In this document: positions 1-12,237 of the stretch, one piece after another
Layout of the letters: each line of letters starts with the position of its first letter
Numbering within the stretch: position 1 is the stretch's first letter
NCBI GenBank assembly: GCA_965153455.1
Contig: OZ234504.1
Coordinates: 1,798,001-1,862,000 of the forward strand
Reading direction: 5' to 3'
DNA length: 64,000 nucleotides
DNA from: Sphagnum compactum
Lineage: Eukaryota; Bryophyta; Sphagnopsida; Sphagnales
Translations under genes and position numbers: made by a program
Notes under the pieces: model-generated
The model's database searches: none
Told to the model about the DNA's origin: nothing
Seen by the model: the letters and a program-made list of their open reading frames with translations, nothing else

Positions 1-566
1 TCCATAATTTCTCAAGGAAACCTCCAGGGGATTTTGGTACCATCCAAATGAATCACTCATTAGCTCTGTTGGTGCAGCTTCCCCTAGATCAAATGCTGTT
101 GTTGTGGTAATGTGTATCTGTTTATCACAAATGATTCCATTCATGTCAAGCTTGTAGTTGAATTCAAACACAAGGGTGGGATCTATTGATGTAGTGCCCA
201 ATTCTTGTGGTGTGCCTGCACGATCAAATGAACCTCCAGGACCAGGGTGAACAGTTACCCGACAGAAGTTCCCTTTGGGTCTTTTATGGTTCACTTGGTG
301 TGGTCCCTCCCTAGAAGGCAAAGTCTCATCATCATCATCACTGCCACTAGTGGGTTTTTGTGCTCCATGGAATGGGAAATAGCTCATGAGCAATGATAGG
401 GTTGATAGACTAAGGACCTACCCCCAATATCTTGTTTTGTGCCATTCACTCCACTGCTGGATCCTTCTCCTCCATCCCCATCACATTGCTTGTCCACAAT
501 AGCATCTATGACCTTCTTCAGCATTAAATATTCCAAAACCTTGTCAAGGATGCAGGAGCAATCACT
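1..566 (-). CDS. 5' part of an unrecognised gene, cut by the window edge
   Basis: Reading the minus strand from ATG at 387-385 gives 129 codons with no stop to position 1, so the gene continues outside the window. The predicted protein starts MSYFPFHGAQ, has an acidic DDDDE run near residue 20, then a segment containing HPGPGGSFDRAG and further hydrophilic sequence ending near SLRNYG. I do not recognise the family. A likely upstream exon lies at 566-422. It opens after a CACAG acceptor, encodes a helical segment (KVLEYLMLKKVIDAIVDK) and ends at a GTAGGT donor. Joining its phase-1 end to an AG at 364-363 keeps frame and gives QDIGAQKPTSG, removing the ATG at 387 from the start role. That intron would be only 59 bp, so a frameshift between two pieces is the alternative. 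The open frame and sensible codon pattern are seen directly; the exon join is inference. Confidence 0.5.
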
Positions 567-2550
567 CTGTGGTTAGACATCTGTGGAATGTCAAAACCCA
601 AATACCATTGATGTTGATGAATTTTCATTGACTCATTGAATGCTAGGGCAAACATAGTTAAGCTTGAAAAGCACACACACATATGAAAATTATTAAAACA
701 ACACATAAGATAACAAAAATTCATTAAAACAAAAATTAAATTCATCAAAGAAACAATACCATAGGAAGATACAGTATGATAATTATATTTTTTAGCAACA
801 AACTACATCACATCATGTGTTTCAAACAATCTTCATTGCTTTCAAACAATTTCTTTTTAATTATTATATTTGTGTTGGCCCATTACAAAAAATTATGCAA
901 AATAAACATTTACAACCAATAATCCTAAGCATTCAACACAAGCTTTTAAAATTTTAGGTTAATTTAGTAAAAGAAAAATTATTTTACAGATTAATTTAAT
1001 ATTGTCATGGCGAAATGTTAATGTTAATTATGGGCTTGTATTCCCAATATATGAGTAAAATCACATCTAATTCTACATCCATTTTCACCTTTCTACAACC
1101 TAAAAGGATAATGCATTTTAAAAGGTTTACTAGGTCCTAAAACTAACTAAGCATTACATCATCTTAAATAAAGAAGTTCTCTACGCTTGGAAATATATCC
1201 AAAGGCTAATTCAACTATGAATAATTATTACTTGGAGGTTTATAAGGACTCAAATCATTATTACTAAGGAAAGTTATGGAACTAAAGTTTAACAATTTGT
1301 TGAATTATAATCCATGGCTCACAATAACCTCTTGGCAAATCAAAACCTAATGTTTTCCCTAAACCTTTGAAAGAGAAATTAAATCAAAACGAAGATGGGT
1401 AACGGCTTTCTGGTGACAAGTCAAGGCATTTACTAGAATGTTTCTTGTGGGTTCCTTCAAGTAGGTCATCGAAATCCTTTTTCAAGGTCATGACCTCATA
1501 ATTGACCATGGTCATGTCTTCTAGAAGCTCCATGATCTCTTGAGGAATTGTCTTTCCTACATTTGGTATAAGGGAATTCCTTCCCAAACAATGCCCAATA
1601 TGCTGCAATTGATTTCATCAAGGTGTTTGATTTCGTGGAGGAATTCCTTAAGAGATGAGACATTCATTTATGAACCCTCCAGTCCTAGAGACTTCCCAAG
1701 AGAATTTGAGCCCAAATTTATTTAAGATAGGGTTTGATTCCATCTAGGTTCCAGACCGATTAAAAACAATAAAATATTTTTACCGTAATTTTGTCCCACT
1801 AATGCACATCCTTTGAAACAAAAGAGTCCGCATTAAATTTTAGAAAATTTAAACCCTGGGCCTAAACCCCCCCAATAAAAGGATGCCCTAAACCTTGGAT
1901 AACATTTTTTTTTCCAATTTTGCGATGTAGCCAGTTTGGCAATGATCCACAATTCAATTTAGCAAATTTTGATTATCGACAAGGTAAAGTAAAAAAGTAA
2001 CAAATTAAAGGGAATTTTAGTGTTTTCTAAATATTTGTTTCCTAGAGTTGTATAGTCTCCATTTTCCGTGGGTTTTCTATAGATATTTTCCCCTCAATTT
2101 TATTGTTTTTCTATTTTATTATATTTTATTTGTTGTGCTTGCTAGAAATGTTAGTTTCATATTTTTTATTTCATTGGTGGTTTTCATTTTTTACGATGTT
2201 TGCAAAAACTATTTTTTTGTTATGTATTTTTTGTTTATTCTATATGGTTGTTTTATAAATTTTGGGGGTTTAAGTTTTCAAATAAAATGTAGTTTTTTCG
2301 CCTTCTTTTTTTGTTCTTGCAATTTTTGTTGTTTATTTGATTTTTTTATGATTTTTTTCTGTTACAACCTTTTTTTGGGGTATTTGTAACTTTTGACAAC
2401 CTTATTTTTATTTTTTTATATTGTTGGGTTTCTTTTTTTCTTTTATTTTGGTTTTTTCAAATATGTAACTAGATCGATAGTACTTGTAACATTTTGTACA
2501 TGTAGCTACCATAGTTCTTTTGAACTATGCTTTAATTTGTGACTGCACAT
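567..2550. other. AT-rich spacer with T-rich low-complexity block
   Basis: Apart from the fragment at 1384-1667 I see no gene. Positions 2050-2450 form a strongly T-rich stretch on the plus strand. It is open for 113 codons, but only because it is almost free of A-initial stop codons, and the peptide is a run of F, Y, L and V typical of low-complexity DNA rather than a protein. Confidence 0.5.
1384..1667 (-). pseudogene. Possible frameshifted coding fragment, unknown family
   Basis: An ATG at 1667-1665, directly after an in-frame TAA, opens a helical, charged peptide (MNVSSLKEFLHEIKHLDEI). The frame then shifts by one base near 1610 into a second open stretch of about 74 codons that runs to 1384 and includes IPQEIMELLEDM and LKKDFDDLLEG. 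Together they look like one amphipathic helical protein of about 90 residues broken by an indel. A splice junction at the TTGCAG near 1605 is possible instead, but I see no matching donor. No family is recognised. It may also be a chance open frame. Confidence 0.25.
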
Positions 2551-3350
2551 AACCACGTCCCTTGGTTTGATTTGTCGTTCGCACAAGAGCCAACAAACAT
2601 TTTGATGGTGACACGAACCGCATCCAAAAATCAACCTGGATTACAAGATTTTTTGCACGGCTCCTACGTCCTATTCCTTTATGAACAAATCTTGGCAACA
2701 TTTATGTTGATATCTCTGGAAATAATCCAACGACCAAAAACGTTGGATGCAAAATTTACGACGTGGTGGAGATAATGTTGTAATCAAAATGGCTGATCTC
2801 ACGCAAAGCATTTTCTACCATCTGCAGTTGAAAGAAAATGTGTAAAAGATTTTTTGCTTGTCCTTCACAATTCCAAGATCTCATGTTAAACGAAGTAAAT
2901 AAGCTCTGAAAATCCTATGATTTCAAATGTATCATTAACCACGTCCCTTGGTTTGATTTGTCATTCGCACGGGAAACAACAACCATTTAGATTGCGACAC
3001 GAACCGCATTCAAAGATCAACCTGGATTGCAAGATTTTTTGCATGGCTCCTACGTCCTATTCCTTCTGCCCAACATAAAGCATGCCATGTTTATGAATAA
3101 ATCTTGGCAACATTTATGTTGATATTTTTGGAAATAATCCAACGACTAAAAATGTTAGATGCAAGGTTTACACCGTGGTGGAGATAACGTTGTAATCAAA
3201 ATGGATGATCTCACGCAAAACATTTTCTACCAACCGCAACTGAAAAAAATTGTGTAAAAGATTTTTTGCTTGTACTTCACAATTCCAAGATCTCATGTCA
3301 AACGAAGTAAATAAGCTTTGAAAATCCTATGATCTCAAACGTATCGTTAC
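2551..3350. repeat. Direct tandem duplication, about 390 and 410 bp
   Basis: Two adjacent diverged copies start at 2551 and 2937, both with AACCACGTCCCTTGGTTTGA. They share long segments throughout, for example the TGGATTACAAGATTTTTTGC-type and CTCCTACGTCCTATTCCTT blocks, and end near 2936 and 3350. The second copy carries an extra segment of about 30 bases near 3067. The duplication sits just upstream of the small gene at 3730 and may form its promoter or 5' region. Neither copy has a convincing reading frame. Confidence 0.8.
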
Positions 3351-3729
3351 AAGTGGGCCAAGATTTTTTGCCTTAAATGAAATAGGCCTCACGGTAACTT
3401 AATGCAATATAAAACATTGCATAGGGTGGTCGACTCATTGAATCATTCATGCAAAGGTTATTTTGGCAAGCAATTGATATACTTGAATCGCATAGCCCTC
3501 GTTCCCTCTGTGCACAATTCATAAGCTCGTGTGTCTGTAAAGGTGCGTAATTAGTTATTTGTTATCGTCAATCCTTTTGATGGCAGTGCGTTGATCATGG
3601 ATTGTTGTTGGTTTTTTATCGGCGTTTATGATCTTGCAAGAGGCGTCAATTTTATGTCCATTTGTTCAAAATGTTTTCTGTCTCATAATCGTGTTTTTTG
3701 CAGATGGGAAATCCAAAGCTACAAACCTT

Positions 3730-4110
3730 ATGGACATGCCCTCGCATGTTCGATCTCACATCCTCAAGTTTTTACGGGCCGGTGAATACGATGCATGGGA
3801 ATATAACGAGAATGGTCGCGTTTTAATCGTTGACCTACATAAGTTGCTTGCCCCTGTCACTGATGACGACGAAAAGCAAATGACCGACATTCTCGCCCAT
3901 GTTCACATGGAGGTGGTTGACCATCTCGTCATCCATGCATACTTGGAATCCACAGAAAGAGATCGCTATGATGGACGTTCCATGACATTGTATCACCCCA
4001 TAAACGTAGAATGGTTCCCTGAACTTGATAGTTTGGTCCGTAATCCACCTCCGAACATGTTCGTGACTGTTAAAGCGCATGGTGACGACATTGATGACGA
4101 GAATGAATAG
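3730..4110 (+). CDS. Small unrecognised protein, 126 aa
   Basis: The frame from ATG 3730 to TAG 4108-4110 encodes a soluble, acidic 126-residue protein beginning MDMPSHVRSHILKFLRAG. It has a central acidic stretch (VTDDDEKQMTDIL), a conserved-looking segment with HPINVEWFPELDSLV, and an acidic end (HGDDIDDENE). There is no signal peptide or membrane segment. The frame is open further upstream to a TTTTTTGCAG acceptor ending at 3703, and a GTGCGT donor lies near 3542, so an intron of about 160 bp probably interrupts the leader or joins an upstream coding exon. ATG 3730 is the first in-frame ATG in this exon. A different-frame ATG at 3704 gives only a short peptide. Base composition is clearly higher in GC than the flanks, which supports real coding. 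I know no family for it. Tandem duplications flank it on both sides. Confidence 0.5.
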   Translation: MDMPSHVRSHILKFLRAGEYDAWEYNENGRVLIVDLHKLLAPVTDDDEKQMTDILAHVHMEVVDHLVIHAYLESTERDRYDGRSMTLYHPINVEWFPELDSLVRNPPPNMFVTVKAHGDDIDDENE

Positions 4111-4117
4111 ATTTGTC

Positions 4118-4385
4118 GTCATAATGGTAATTGCTCATTTTTGTCGGCATTGTGATAAAAATGCTTCTGATAGTTTTGTAGTTAATCTTTTGGCGAAGGA
4201 TTAAGTGCAATGCAGATACTTGATGCAAAAGCAATGAAAGCTCAAAAAATGCTAATTGTTCATTGTTGTAAGCACTGTGAAAAAAATACTTGTAATGGCT
4301 TCGCAGTTAGTTTTTTTCTATTTTGCACGCATTAAGTGTAATTTTTTAGTGGAGATACTTGATGCAAGAGTAATTAAAGCTCATG
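4118..4385. repeat. Diverged tandem duplication in the 3' flank of the small gene
   Basis: Two imperfect copies of roughly 120 and 147 bases follow the stop codon. Both contain a TAATTGYTCATT start, a GTAGTTA/GCAGTTAG block and a shared end with GATACTTGATGCAA and AAAGCTCA (near 4213-4237 and 4355-4384). They probably lie in the 3' untranslated region. Confidence 0.6.
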
Positions 4386-4389
4386 ATAC

Positions 4390-7300
4390 ATGCCTTTCTT
4401 ATTGAAAAACATGGCAATGCACATCAGTTTTTTGCTTCTCCTTAATTTATTTTTCTTTTGAATTCAAATGAGTTCAATTTTTAACATTGATGTGCAGTTG
4501 TTGTTTTGAGAGTTGACCAATTTGGTGAGGGTGTCATAATGTGGTTGATCTATATTGAACTTGCTGTTGTCAAAGGTATTAGAATATAAATTTAACCCTT
4601 ATTACCTTTAAAATTATTCACCATTTTTATTTCTCTTTTAAATGGGTTCCTTGAATCGATTCAATACGATCAGATTACATGCATTGAGGTAAAGAGAAGA
4701 TAGCTCGCCAACAAATTCAGTGACTAATCAACCAATCGAATTGTCCATGAGCACCAAATAAAACCCGGCCCCCACAAACATTACCTAACTAACCAACTAA
4801 AAAATCAATTTTTGTGAAGCCTCCTTCGATGACCTCAAAAATTATGCACGTAACTGAACTCTTGTTGGAATGACTTTCTAAAATGATTCCCCCCCAAAAA
4901 AAATTATATAACAAAACCAGCTTAAAAAAACACTTTCTGGGAACCTATACATATGATTTGGGCATTACGCTTGCGATGCCTGAGGCCTGAAGTCCTTTGA
5001 CCACCAAAAAATACACAATGGTGCTGAGGCCTTTTTAGTGTAATGCTGAGGCCCCTTTTGTTGACTTTTTTCACTGTTTGTAACTTTTGTAAATTGCTTT
5101 TTATTATTGAAGGTTCAGTGTTCGTTAATTTTTTTACTGCTTGTAACTTTCATAAAAATTTTTTTACTACTGAAAAGGGCCAGGGGAATTATTTACTTAT
5201 ATTTTTTCATTGTTTAGAGGGAGGGGGTGCGCGTTGATTTTTTATTTTTTCTTTTGTATACTGTTGAGGGGGAGGGGGAGGGGGTGGAGGTTGATTTTTT
5301 TGCCCCTTCATTTGAAATGTTGAAGGAGGAGGGGAAAGGGGTTAATTTTTCTCTTAATTTTTTTTTCCAGTATGGAGTGGTTGAGGAAGGGAAAGGTTTT
5401 TTTTAAAGTATACGTATAGTTATTTGCGACTTGCAATTATTTGGTGAGTAGATGTAATTAATAACATGTTGCCACATGGAAATACTGGAAATTATTTCAA
5501 AATATGGTTTTATTGCAGATTGTAAAAATTTAGGGTCGTCAAATGTAATTCGTCACAATCTGTCCACACGGCATGCACAGGAATATCAATTATTAAAAGT
5601 TTGTTTTATTTGAAAAAAATTGATTCGTTCAAATATGGTGATCGAGATTGTGCCACATGTTGCTATGTCTTTTCATCATCCTCTTCAAAATCCGGTGGCT
5701 AAACATGGTCCATGTGGTTTTTAATTCATCAAATCCATTGTGAAAACATGGCAGATTTTGGGGATTTCATATATTTATTTTCTTGTAAAGGTGTTATGAT
5801 CTCAATCATTAATCTCAACATTTTTAGAATTATAAACTGATTTTTTCGAAAAACAATAATTTTTCATTGTCCATTTTGAATGGTCGTGATTATGACACGT
5901 GCCATAGTTTGTGATAAATTGATTTTTGGTCCAGCTTGACAAGTAAATAAAGAAAATCTTTACTTACTTGTCAAGCTGCACCACATAAGCTAGAGAACCT
6001 GGAAATTATGTGTAGGATTGCTTATTCTCAGAATCTTACTTTAATCGATTTTAATCAATGTGATATTCGACACATTCTAAAAAATGGATTCAAAATTTAA
6101 ATATTGAATCTCATGAAAATATCATTCAACTTTTAAAAAACTAGACCAATTAGTCCAAAATATTGAAAAACACAAAAAAAGACAATTATTTTTATTATTT
6201 CATATGATAGCCATGTCTATTATTCACCTTGTTTTCAAACTTTAACATTTTGAAATTGAAATACACATTTTATATGGATTATTATAAAAGAACAAGGTGT
6301 TCAATGTTTTTTTTAACAATTTAACAAAATGATGAAAAGTTCATTGATTAGTATTTAAAAAGTTAAAACATACATTGTCATTCACAAAATGACAAAGTTG
6401 AACAATATATAAAAAATGACACAAAGTTAATAATAAAAAATGTTTCATGTGCGAAAAAAATAAAATTATTTCCAAACTTGAGTATCACACATGCACATAA
6501 TCTATATTAATAATGCACATTTATGTTCATTACACTATATTTAACATCGTAATCAACTTAATTAAATTGTTTATTATAATATTCTTATTTTAATAACTAA
6601 ACACATTATAAATATTTAAATCTTGAATTTTATTTATCTTATCGTGTGTTTTTCATTTTGTCATCCATATCAACAAAAAATTCAAAAAAATTTGAACTTA
6701 ATTTAAAATTTAATTAAACTCAATTAATTAAAAAAATATTAAAAAAAATCAATTAGTTAAAATTTTTATTTTCTATTAATTAATATACACTTTTAAGGTT
6801 TTATAATTCAAAAGAAAAAATGCGCAAGTTGAACTTATTTAATAAATATGATATCATTTATATCACACAAATTCATTATGAAATGATAAACTATCCATGT
6901 GACATGTAAAACTTGTGTTTTATAAACTTGTTACAAAATCACAACTCTAACGAATTCAACGTTTTTTACACATATATTTTCACAAAATTTGTTAACAATG
7001 TTTTAAAAAACAAATTTTCTTCAATTACAATATAAGCAAAGATGCACAATTCATGCAATATAAACATGTAATTTATGATAAAACGTAAAAATAAAAATTG
7101 AAAATTTTGATGACGCAACATTTTACAATGTTAATGACATAACATTTCATACAAATATTTGCACTTAACAACATATGTGTATAATTGGTGCAAATTCATT
7201 GAACATAAGTTCCATACCCACCTTATTGTTCGTTAATTTTAAATTTGGACATTGATACCATTGTCATCATCTTGTGAAATTTGCATTTTAATTTTTTTCG

Positions 7301-10300
7301 TTATTTTTCAAAAATTTATATTTTTGATATATTGTGTTAAATTAGGGTGTCATTTTTGCTATTAGGTTGTAGATTAATAAGCGTGCATGTGTGAATTTAT
7401 TGTGTTAGATTAAGGTGTCATTTTTGCCATTGGGTTGTAGAATAGTAAGCGTGCATTTGTTGATTAGTTAACTAACTAATTAATCAACTAATTACTTATT
7501 ACATCATATAAACACAAAAATCATGAAAGGGCTATTAAAAGCAATGGCATTTTTTCTTCTTTTCAAATAAAAGAATCCACAAACTTTCATTTAGGTTGAA
7601 TTCTTTAATGAATTTTAAACCATAAATAAATTCATGATCATTAAAACCAACAAACGAATTTTTTAAATTTAAAAATAAATTAAAAATGTTCTTAACCATA
7701 ATTTTTCATATTATTATAAATAATTGGAACAAAATTACAATTAAAAATAACCAAATATATATATAAGCAACTAGTGATCATTTCACATTATATCACATGT
7801 AAAATATAAACACAAATCAATGTTTAATAAAATGAATTTAAATATAGTATAATTATTATATTTGACTTTTAATATTCAACATATAATTCATATATTAACT
7901 TATAGGAATCTAAACTCAAAACACATAATAAAATTTGCACACACAATGAGATCATTTGTGAAAATTATGTTTTATAAACATAACAATCACCTTTGTAAAA
8001 TGGTCCATAATAGAACAGTCGATTAAACAAAATGATATTTTAAGTAGAATGATCCACATAATGACATATTTTACATAACAACACGATGTTAAACTTTCAC
8101 CTCTTGGCAAAACCATTATCTTTTATTAGTCAAACCTGTATATAATAGTAAATATTAATTTTTTTTATTGGTTAAACTTTCATTTCTTAGCAAACCCAAA
8201 TATATGCAAATATTGCACATGTCAAACATCATAGATGCAATATTCGCATATAAATGAATTTTGAGTTAGAAAAACATGTAAATTTGTAAATATTACATTA
8301 TCAGTTAATACAACAATAGACATTTCAAAACATAGATGCAAGTATTACATAGTCGATCAAAAAATCATTAAAAATTTTGAGAACAGAATGAAGGTATTGT
8401 AAAGTGGCAAAGCTACAAAATGTAATTTAATAATTATGAATGTGAATATTGCATGGTTGACTAAAAAAAATTAGTGAAAAATTTGAAAACATGATGCAAG
8501 ATGACAACATTATAAAATGAAGTTTAACAATTATGGATGTGAATATTACATAGTTGAACACAAAAATTGATGGAAAAATTTAAAAGGTTGATGTGGGTAT
8601 TGAGGGGCGAAAACATTTAGTAAAATAGAAATTCAAAAATTCATTATGTAGTTGGTTGAAACTAATGTTTAGTTTTCATGTACATAAAAGTTGCATGCAA
8701 AATGCATTAAACCATATGAATTGTGTTTTAAAAACATAAATTAATAAGATCTTATTCTATCACTCCATGTCATAAACTTGGTAATAAATTACAATTATTC
8801 CGATCACCTTTGTAACATGGTGACATATGTGTGTAATTTTAAATGCAAGATGTGAAAAATTATATTGACCTTCCAAACTTTTTTCTTGTTCCAACACACA
8901 TGAAAAAGAAAAAGAAAAAGAAATAAATAAATAAAGGAAAAAAAATAAAGGGAAAAAAAAAAACATCAAGAAAAAAAGGGAAGAGGAATGTAAATTCATT
9001 GTTATGCAAAGTTGTATTATCCTCAAGGTTCTACCTTAATCCTAAAAACAATTGATACAAAAATTAAATTATAAAATATTTTTCCATGTTACAAATGTCG
9101 AACAATTGAATAGAATGTTTACTAAAAAGTTTTTACATTTTTCAAATGCTTGAAAAGATAACTTTTTAAACAAAATGTTAGTCCATAAACTATCCCTAAC
9201 CTATTTTTTATCATGCAATGTAAAATTTTGTTAGCCCTGAACATGAACACTATTTCACATTATGTTTGAATTTATTTTTTAATCTAATAAACAAAATGTT
9301 GCACTTCTTTTTTCTTCCATTTCAATCAAAAATATATATTTAAAAAAATGTGTAAACAAAACAAGTTGCATCATCATTTATAATTACAAAAAATAGAACT
9401 TATTTTTTATAATCAAACAATAAAGTAGATTTCATCTTTGTTTTTATGATTATTGACCTGTAGCTTTGCAAAACTGGTGAACAAAGATCTAAACACTAAA
9501 TGACCTTCATCATCCATATTTAAAACAAGTGTGAAATAATCCAAGCATAATTTTACCAAGATGAACATAATAATCCAAACATAATTTAACTATGATGAAG
9601 AGTCTAATTACAACTAAAATTTCATGGTTTTTAACTAATGATGAATGATGATATCATTGTTGCAATTATTTGACACGAAAACATTTTGTAATATGAAGCA
9701 ACCAAACATGGTGATTTCAATTTATAACACTTTTCATGAAGTGGATATATTTGAAAATCAAATTGATAGAAAATAAATTCATGATTAATGTTATAGCAAA
9801 GATGAGCTTTGTGATTTTGTGGAATGAGTACCTTAAACCCTATTTTTGATGTTTTTGTTGTTTCAATTGTGAATTGTTATATTTTAGGTACATGCATTGT
9901 AGTTGACCATGCTTTTGATTTAGTTAAAGTAGTACAATTGACCATAATTGAATCAAAAATAGTTGCTATGAATCTTGTAAGTAAATCATATAAATTTGTT
10001 TGTCAATTATTTCGTCTATGCATTATAGAAGACGTTTGGGATTATTTGAAAATGGATCAATACAATTGAAAATACCCCATTTCACTATTGCGGGGATTAT
10101 TGTATTTTCTTCAAATTTCCCCATGTTGAATTTCCCCAAGGGAGATTCAAACTAAACTACATTCTATGGTTATATTTGAATACATGTCTTTAACCTTATA
10201 ATCTTGGGCCTCTTGTGATTTTTGGAATTTGTTTTCATTGTTAACTTTTGATCTTGTGTAGTTTACAAAAGTTTTTTTCATAGAGCAATTGAACTGAATT

Positions 10301-10937
10301 CGGCAAAGTTTATCTCCACGGAGTAAAAAGTTTATTTAGGCCAAAACAAGAAGTCATGTTTGAGCGTTTCTTTAACAAAGTTCATCATGGCATGTGTAAA
10401 AGCGTTGGGGAGATTCAAGTTGGATTTGCTTTTATTACTTAAGTTAAAGTTGCAACTAAAGGCAAGAAAGAGGTAAAGGACACTAAAATAGTGTAAGTTT
10501 AGGTTGTACCTGCACAATTTTGTTTCTCACCTTTAGTTTTGGAGGTGTTATTTTGGTGTCATTTTGTTACACCTATTTTTGTATATGATACCCAAGTCTT
10601 TCCATACTTGTATATCCCACCTGCAATCTTGAAGCTACAAGTTTAGGTTTTGTGGCTAGCATGCAAATTCACACCTCACACCCTTGATTTCACACTCCAA
10701 ATATACAACCTCCTAAGAACAATATGAATAATGAATACAAATTTCCAAATATAAATAACATATGTTCCAATTGGTTGCTAGATTCAACAACAATTTTTTT
10801 TGTCCAAAAAATAGAAATAAGTCATAACAAATAGTCAAATTTTATACATGAAAAATATTATTTAAAAAATTATAATTCCTTCAAATTAAATTATTTTAAA
10901 TATAATTAAAAAATTTATAACTAATATATCTTTTAAA
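4390..10937. other. Long AT-rich spacer without a recognisable gene
   Basis: I found no supported gene here. The sequence is very AT-rich, with many homopolymer runs. G-rich strings (GAGGGGGAGGGGGAGG-type) lie at about 5215-5340. A tandem pair of about 68 bases sits at 7330-7396 and 7399-7465, sharing GGTGTCATTTTTGC and AAGCGTGCAT. Loosely repeated segments of about 100 bases with TGTGAATATTRCATRGTTGA occur at 8330-8620. An open frame at 9824-10069 (81 codons) starts at a true ATG, but its peptide matches nothing I know and its composition is that of the surrounding DNA. Confidence 0.55.
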
Positions 10938-10967
10938 ACACACACACATACACACACACACACACAC
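10938..10967. repeat. (CA)n microsatellite
   Basis: About 14 CA units with one interruption (CATACA). The repeat sits directly after a candidate minus-strand exon, where it would form the first bases of an intron. Confidence 0.9.
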
Positions 10968-12200
10968 CTTTCGAGTTGGTAGTTTTGTGTCAGGTGCCTC
11001 CACATAGAAACCAGCGAAATCACACATAGTGAAACATGAAATTCCTTCTCCAATTTTCGGACCAGCCTACTACCTGCACCATAACAGGAAAGCCTCAAAA
11101 AGAGGTTAGATTTGATATGCACATCATATGTGAAGTAAGAACAAGTGAAGAGAAGTTGAAAATGCCAATTCTAGACTTCAGATAAACCAGAATCATAGTA
11201 GGGAAAACAGATGGATAGTAATGGAGATAAGAAGTCTGAGATGAGTATAGATCAAGCATTGAGGGAAGAGGATGAAGAACTTTTTGATATACAAGCTGGA
11301 GCCAAGGAAGAAACATACCAGAAATAACTATAAAGAGACTATAATCACCCAGTAACATGTTAAGGGAGCGGCACATTACAAAAGGTGGCACATACTGAAA
11401 GATGCAGCAAAAACAGAAACATGAAGAATTGGCACGAACAAAAATCCCCACTAGACAAGGTAAAAAGTAATCAAATAGTGCTCACAAATATTTTGAGCAT
11501 GTGAAAGAAGGATGTATACAGAACTGTAAGAAGATGGGACAAGACATGAGAGGAGGAAAACCCACATGTGGTCAATGGTCTGATCTTCATGGACTGGACT
11601 TGAAGCCACATGTTGGCTGCCTCCTGTAGAAGCTGAAAAGATTGCTGTTGTAAAGTGGATAGGGAGATGGGCTGGCACTGCAAAACATGAAAGGAACAAC
11701 AAGATCACCACAGTCTAGAATACAGCAATGCAAAATGCACTGAAAATTGGGCATTCAGAGAACAGGAGACCTGAGCTTGGTTCCATGTTTGAAATTGCAC
11801 TACTCCATCATGCTCCCTGTGAACAGCATGCTTGGTGCATATGCTTGTGAACACATGCTTGTTACAGCATGCCTGTAGGCCCTCCTTAACAGAAAGAAAC
11901 ACACTGGATGTCAACGATCCCAGCAATCCAAAGAGAAGTTGGCCCATCTAGGCACCATCAGCAGACACTCAACCCCTATAGATCCTCAAAACAAATATGA
12001 GCCAGGAAGCAAAGCATGAACAAACCATCAATTAGAAACCATAAATACATCTACAAATTCTGAGAAATCATGTGGGAAGGAAGGAATGAAGGATGCAAAC
12101 TGAAGGTGAAGTACCTGATCACCAGAAGAGGCACTCAGAGAACCCCCTCTGAAGCAGAACAAAATGCCAGAGAGTAACTGAATGTATCTTTCCCTTCAAT
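10968..12200 (-). other. Exon-like blocks of an unassigned minus-strand transcript, divergent from NAA10
   Basis: The minus strand is pyrimidine-rich and has several blocks between good AG acceptors and GT donors. The clearest is 11066-10968, 33 open codons after GGTAG and before AAAG|GTGTGT, reading AGPKIGEGISCFTMCDF then YVEAPDTKLPTRK. A second frame of the same block is also open. Another block runs from a TTTTGCAG near 11678 and encodes a glutamine-rich helix (STLQQQSFQLLQEA). I cannot join these into one protein and recognise no family. They could be exons of an unknown gene, or a non-coding transcript sharing the NAA10 promoter region. Confidence 0.25.
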
Positions 12201-12237
12201 TTCTGCAAATGGCAAGAACTGCAAGGTATGACTTGTA

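Noticed and set aside
2048-2389. 113-codon plus-strand frame rich in F, Y, L, V
   Set aside because: Produced by a T-rich low-complexity tract; no motif or codon structure of a real membrane protein.
7320-7470. Possible CRISPR-like direct repeats
   Set aside because: Only two diverged adjacent copies in plant nuclear DNA; an ordinary tandem duplication.
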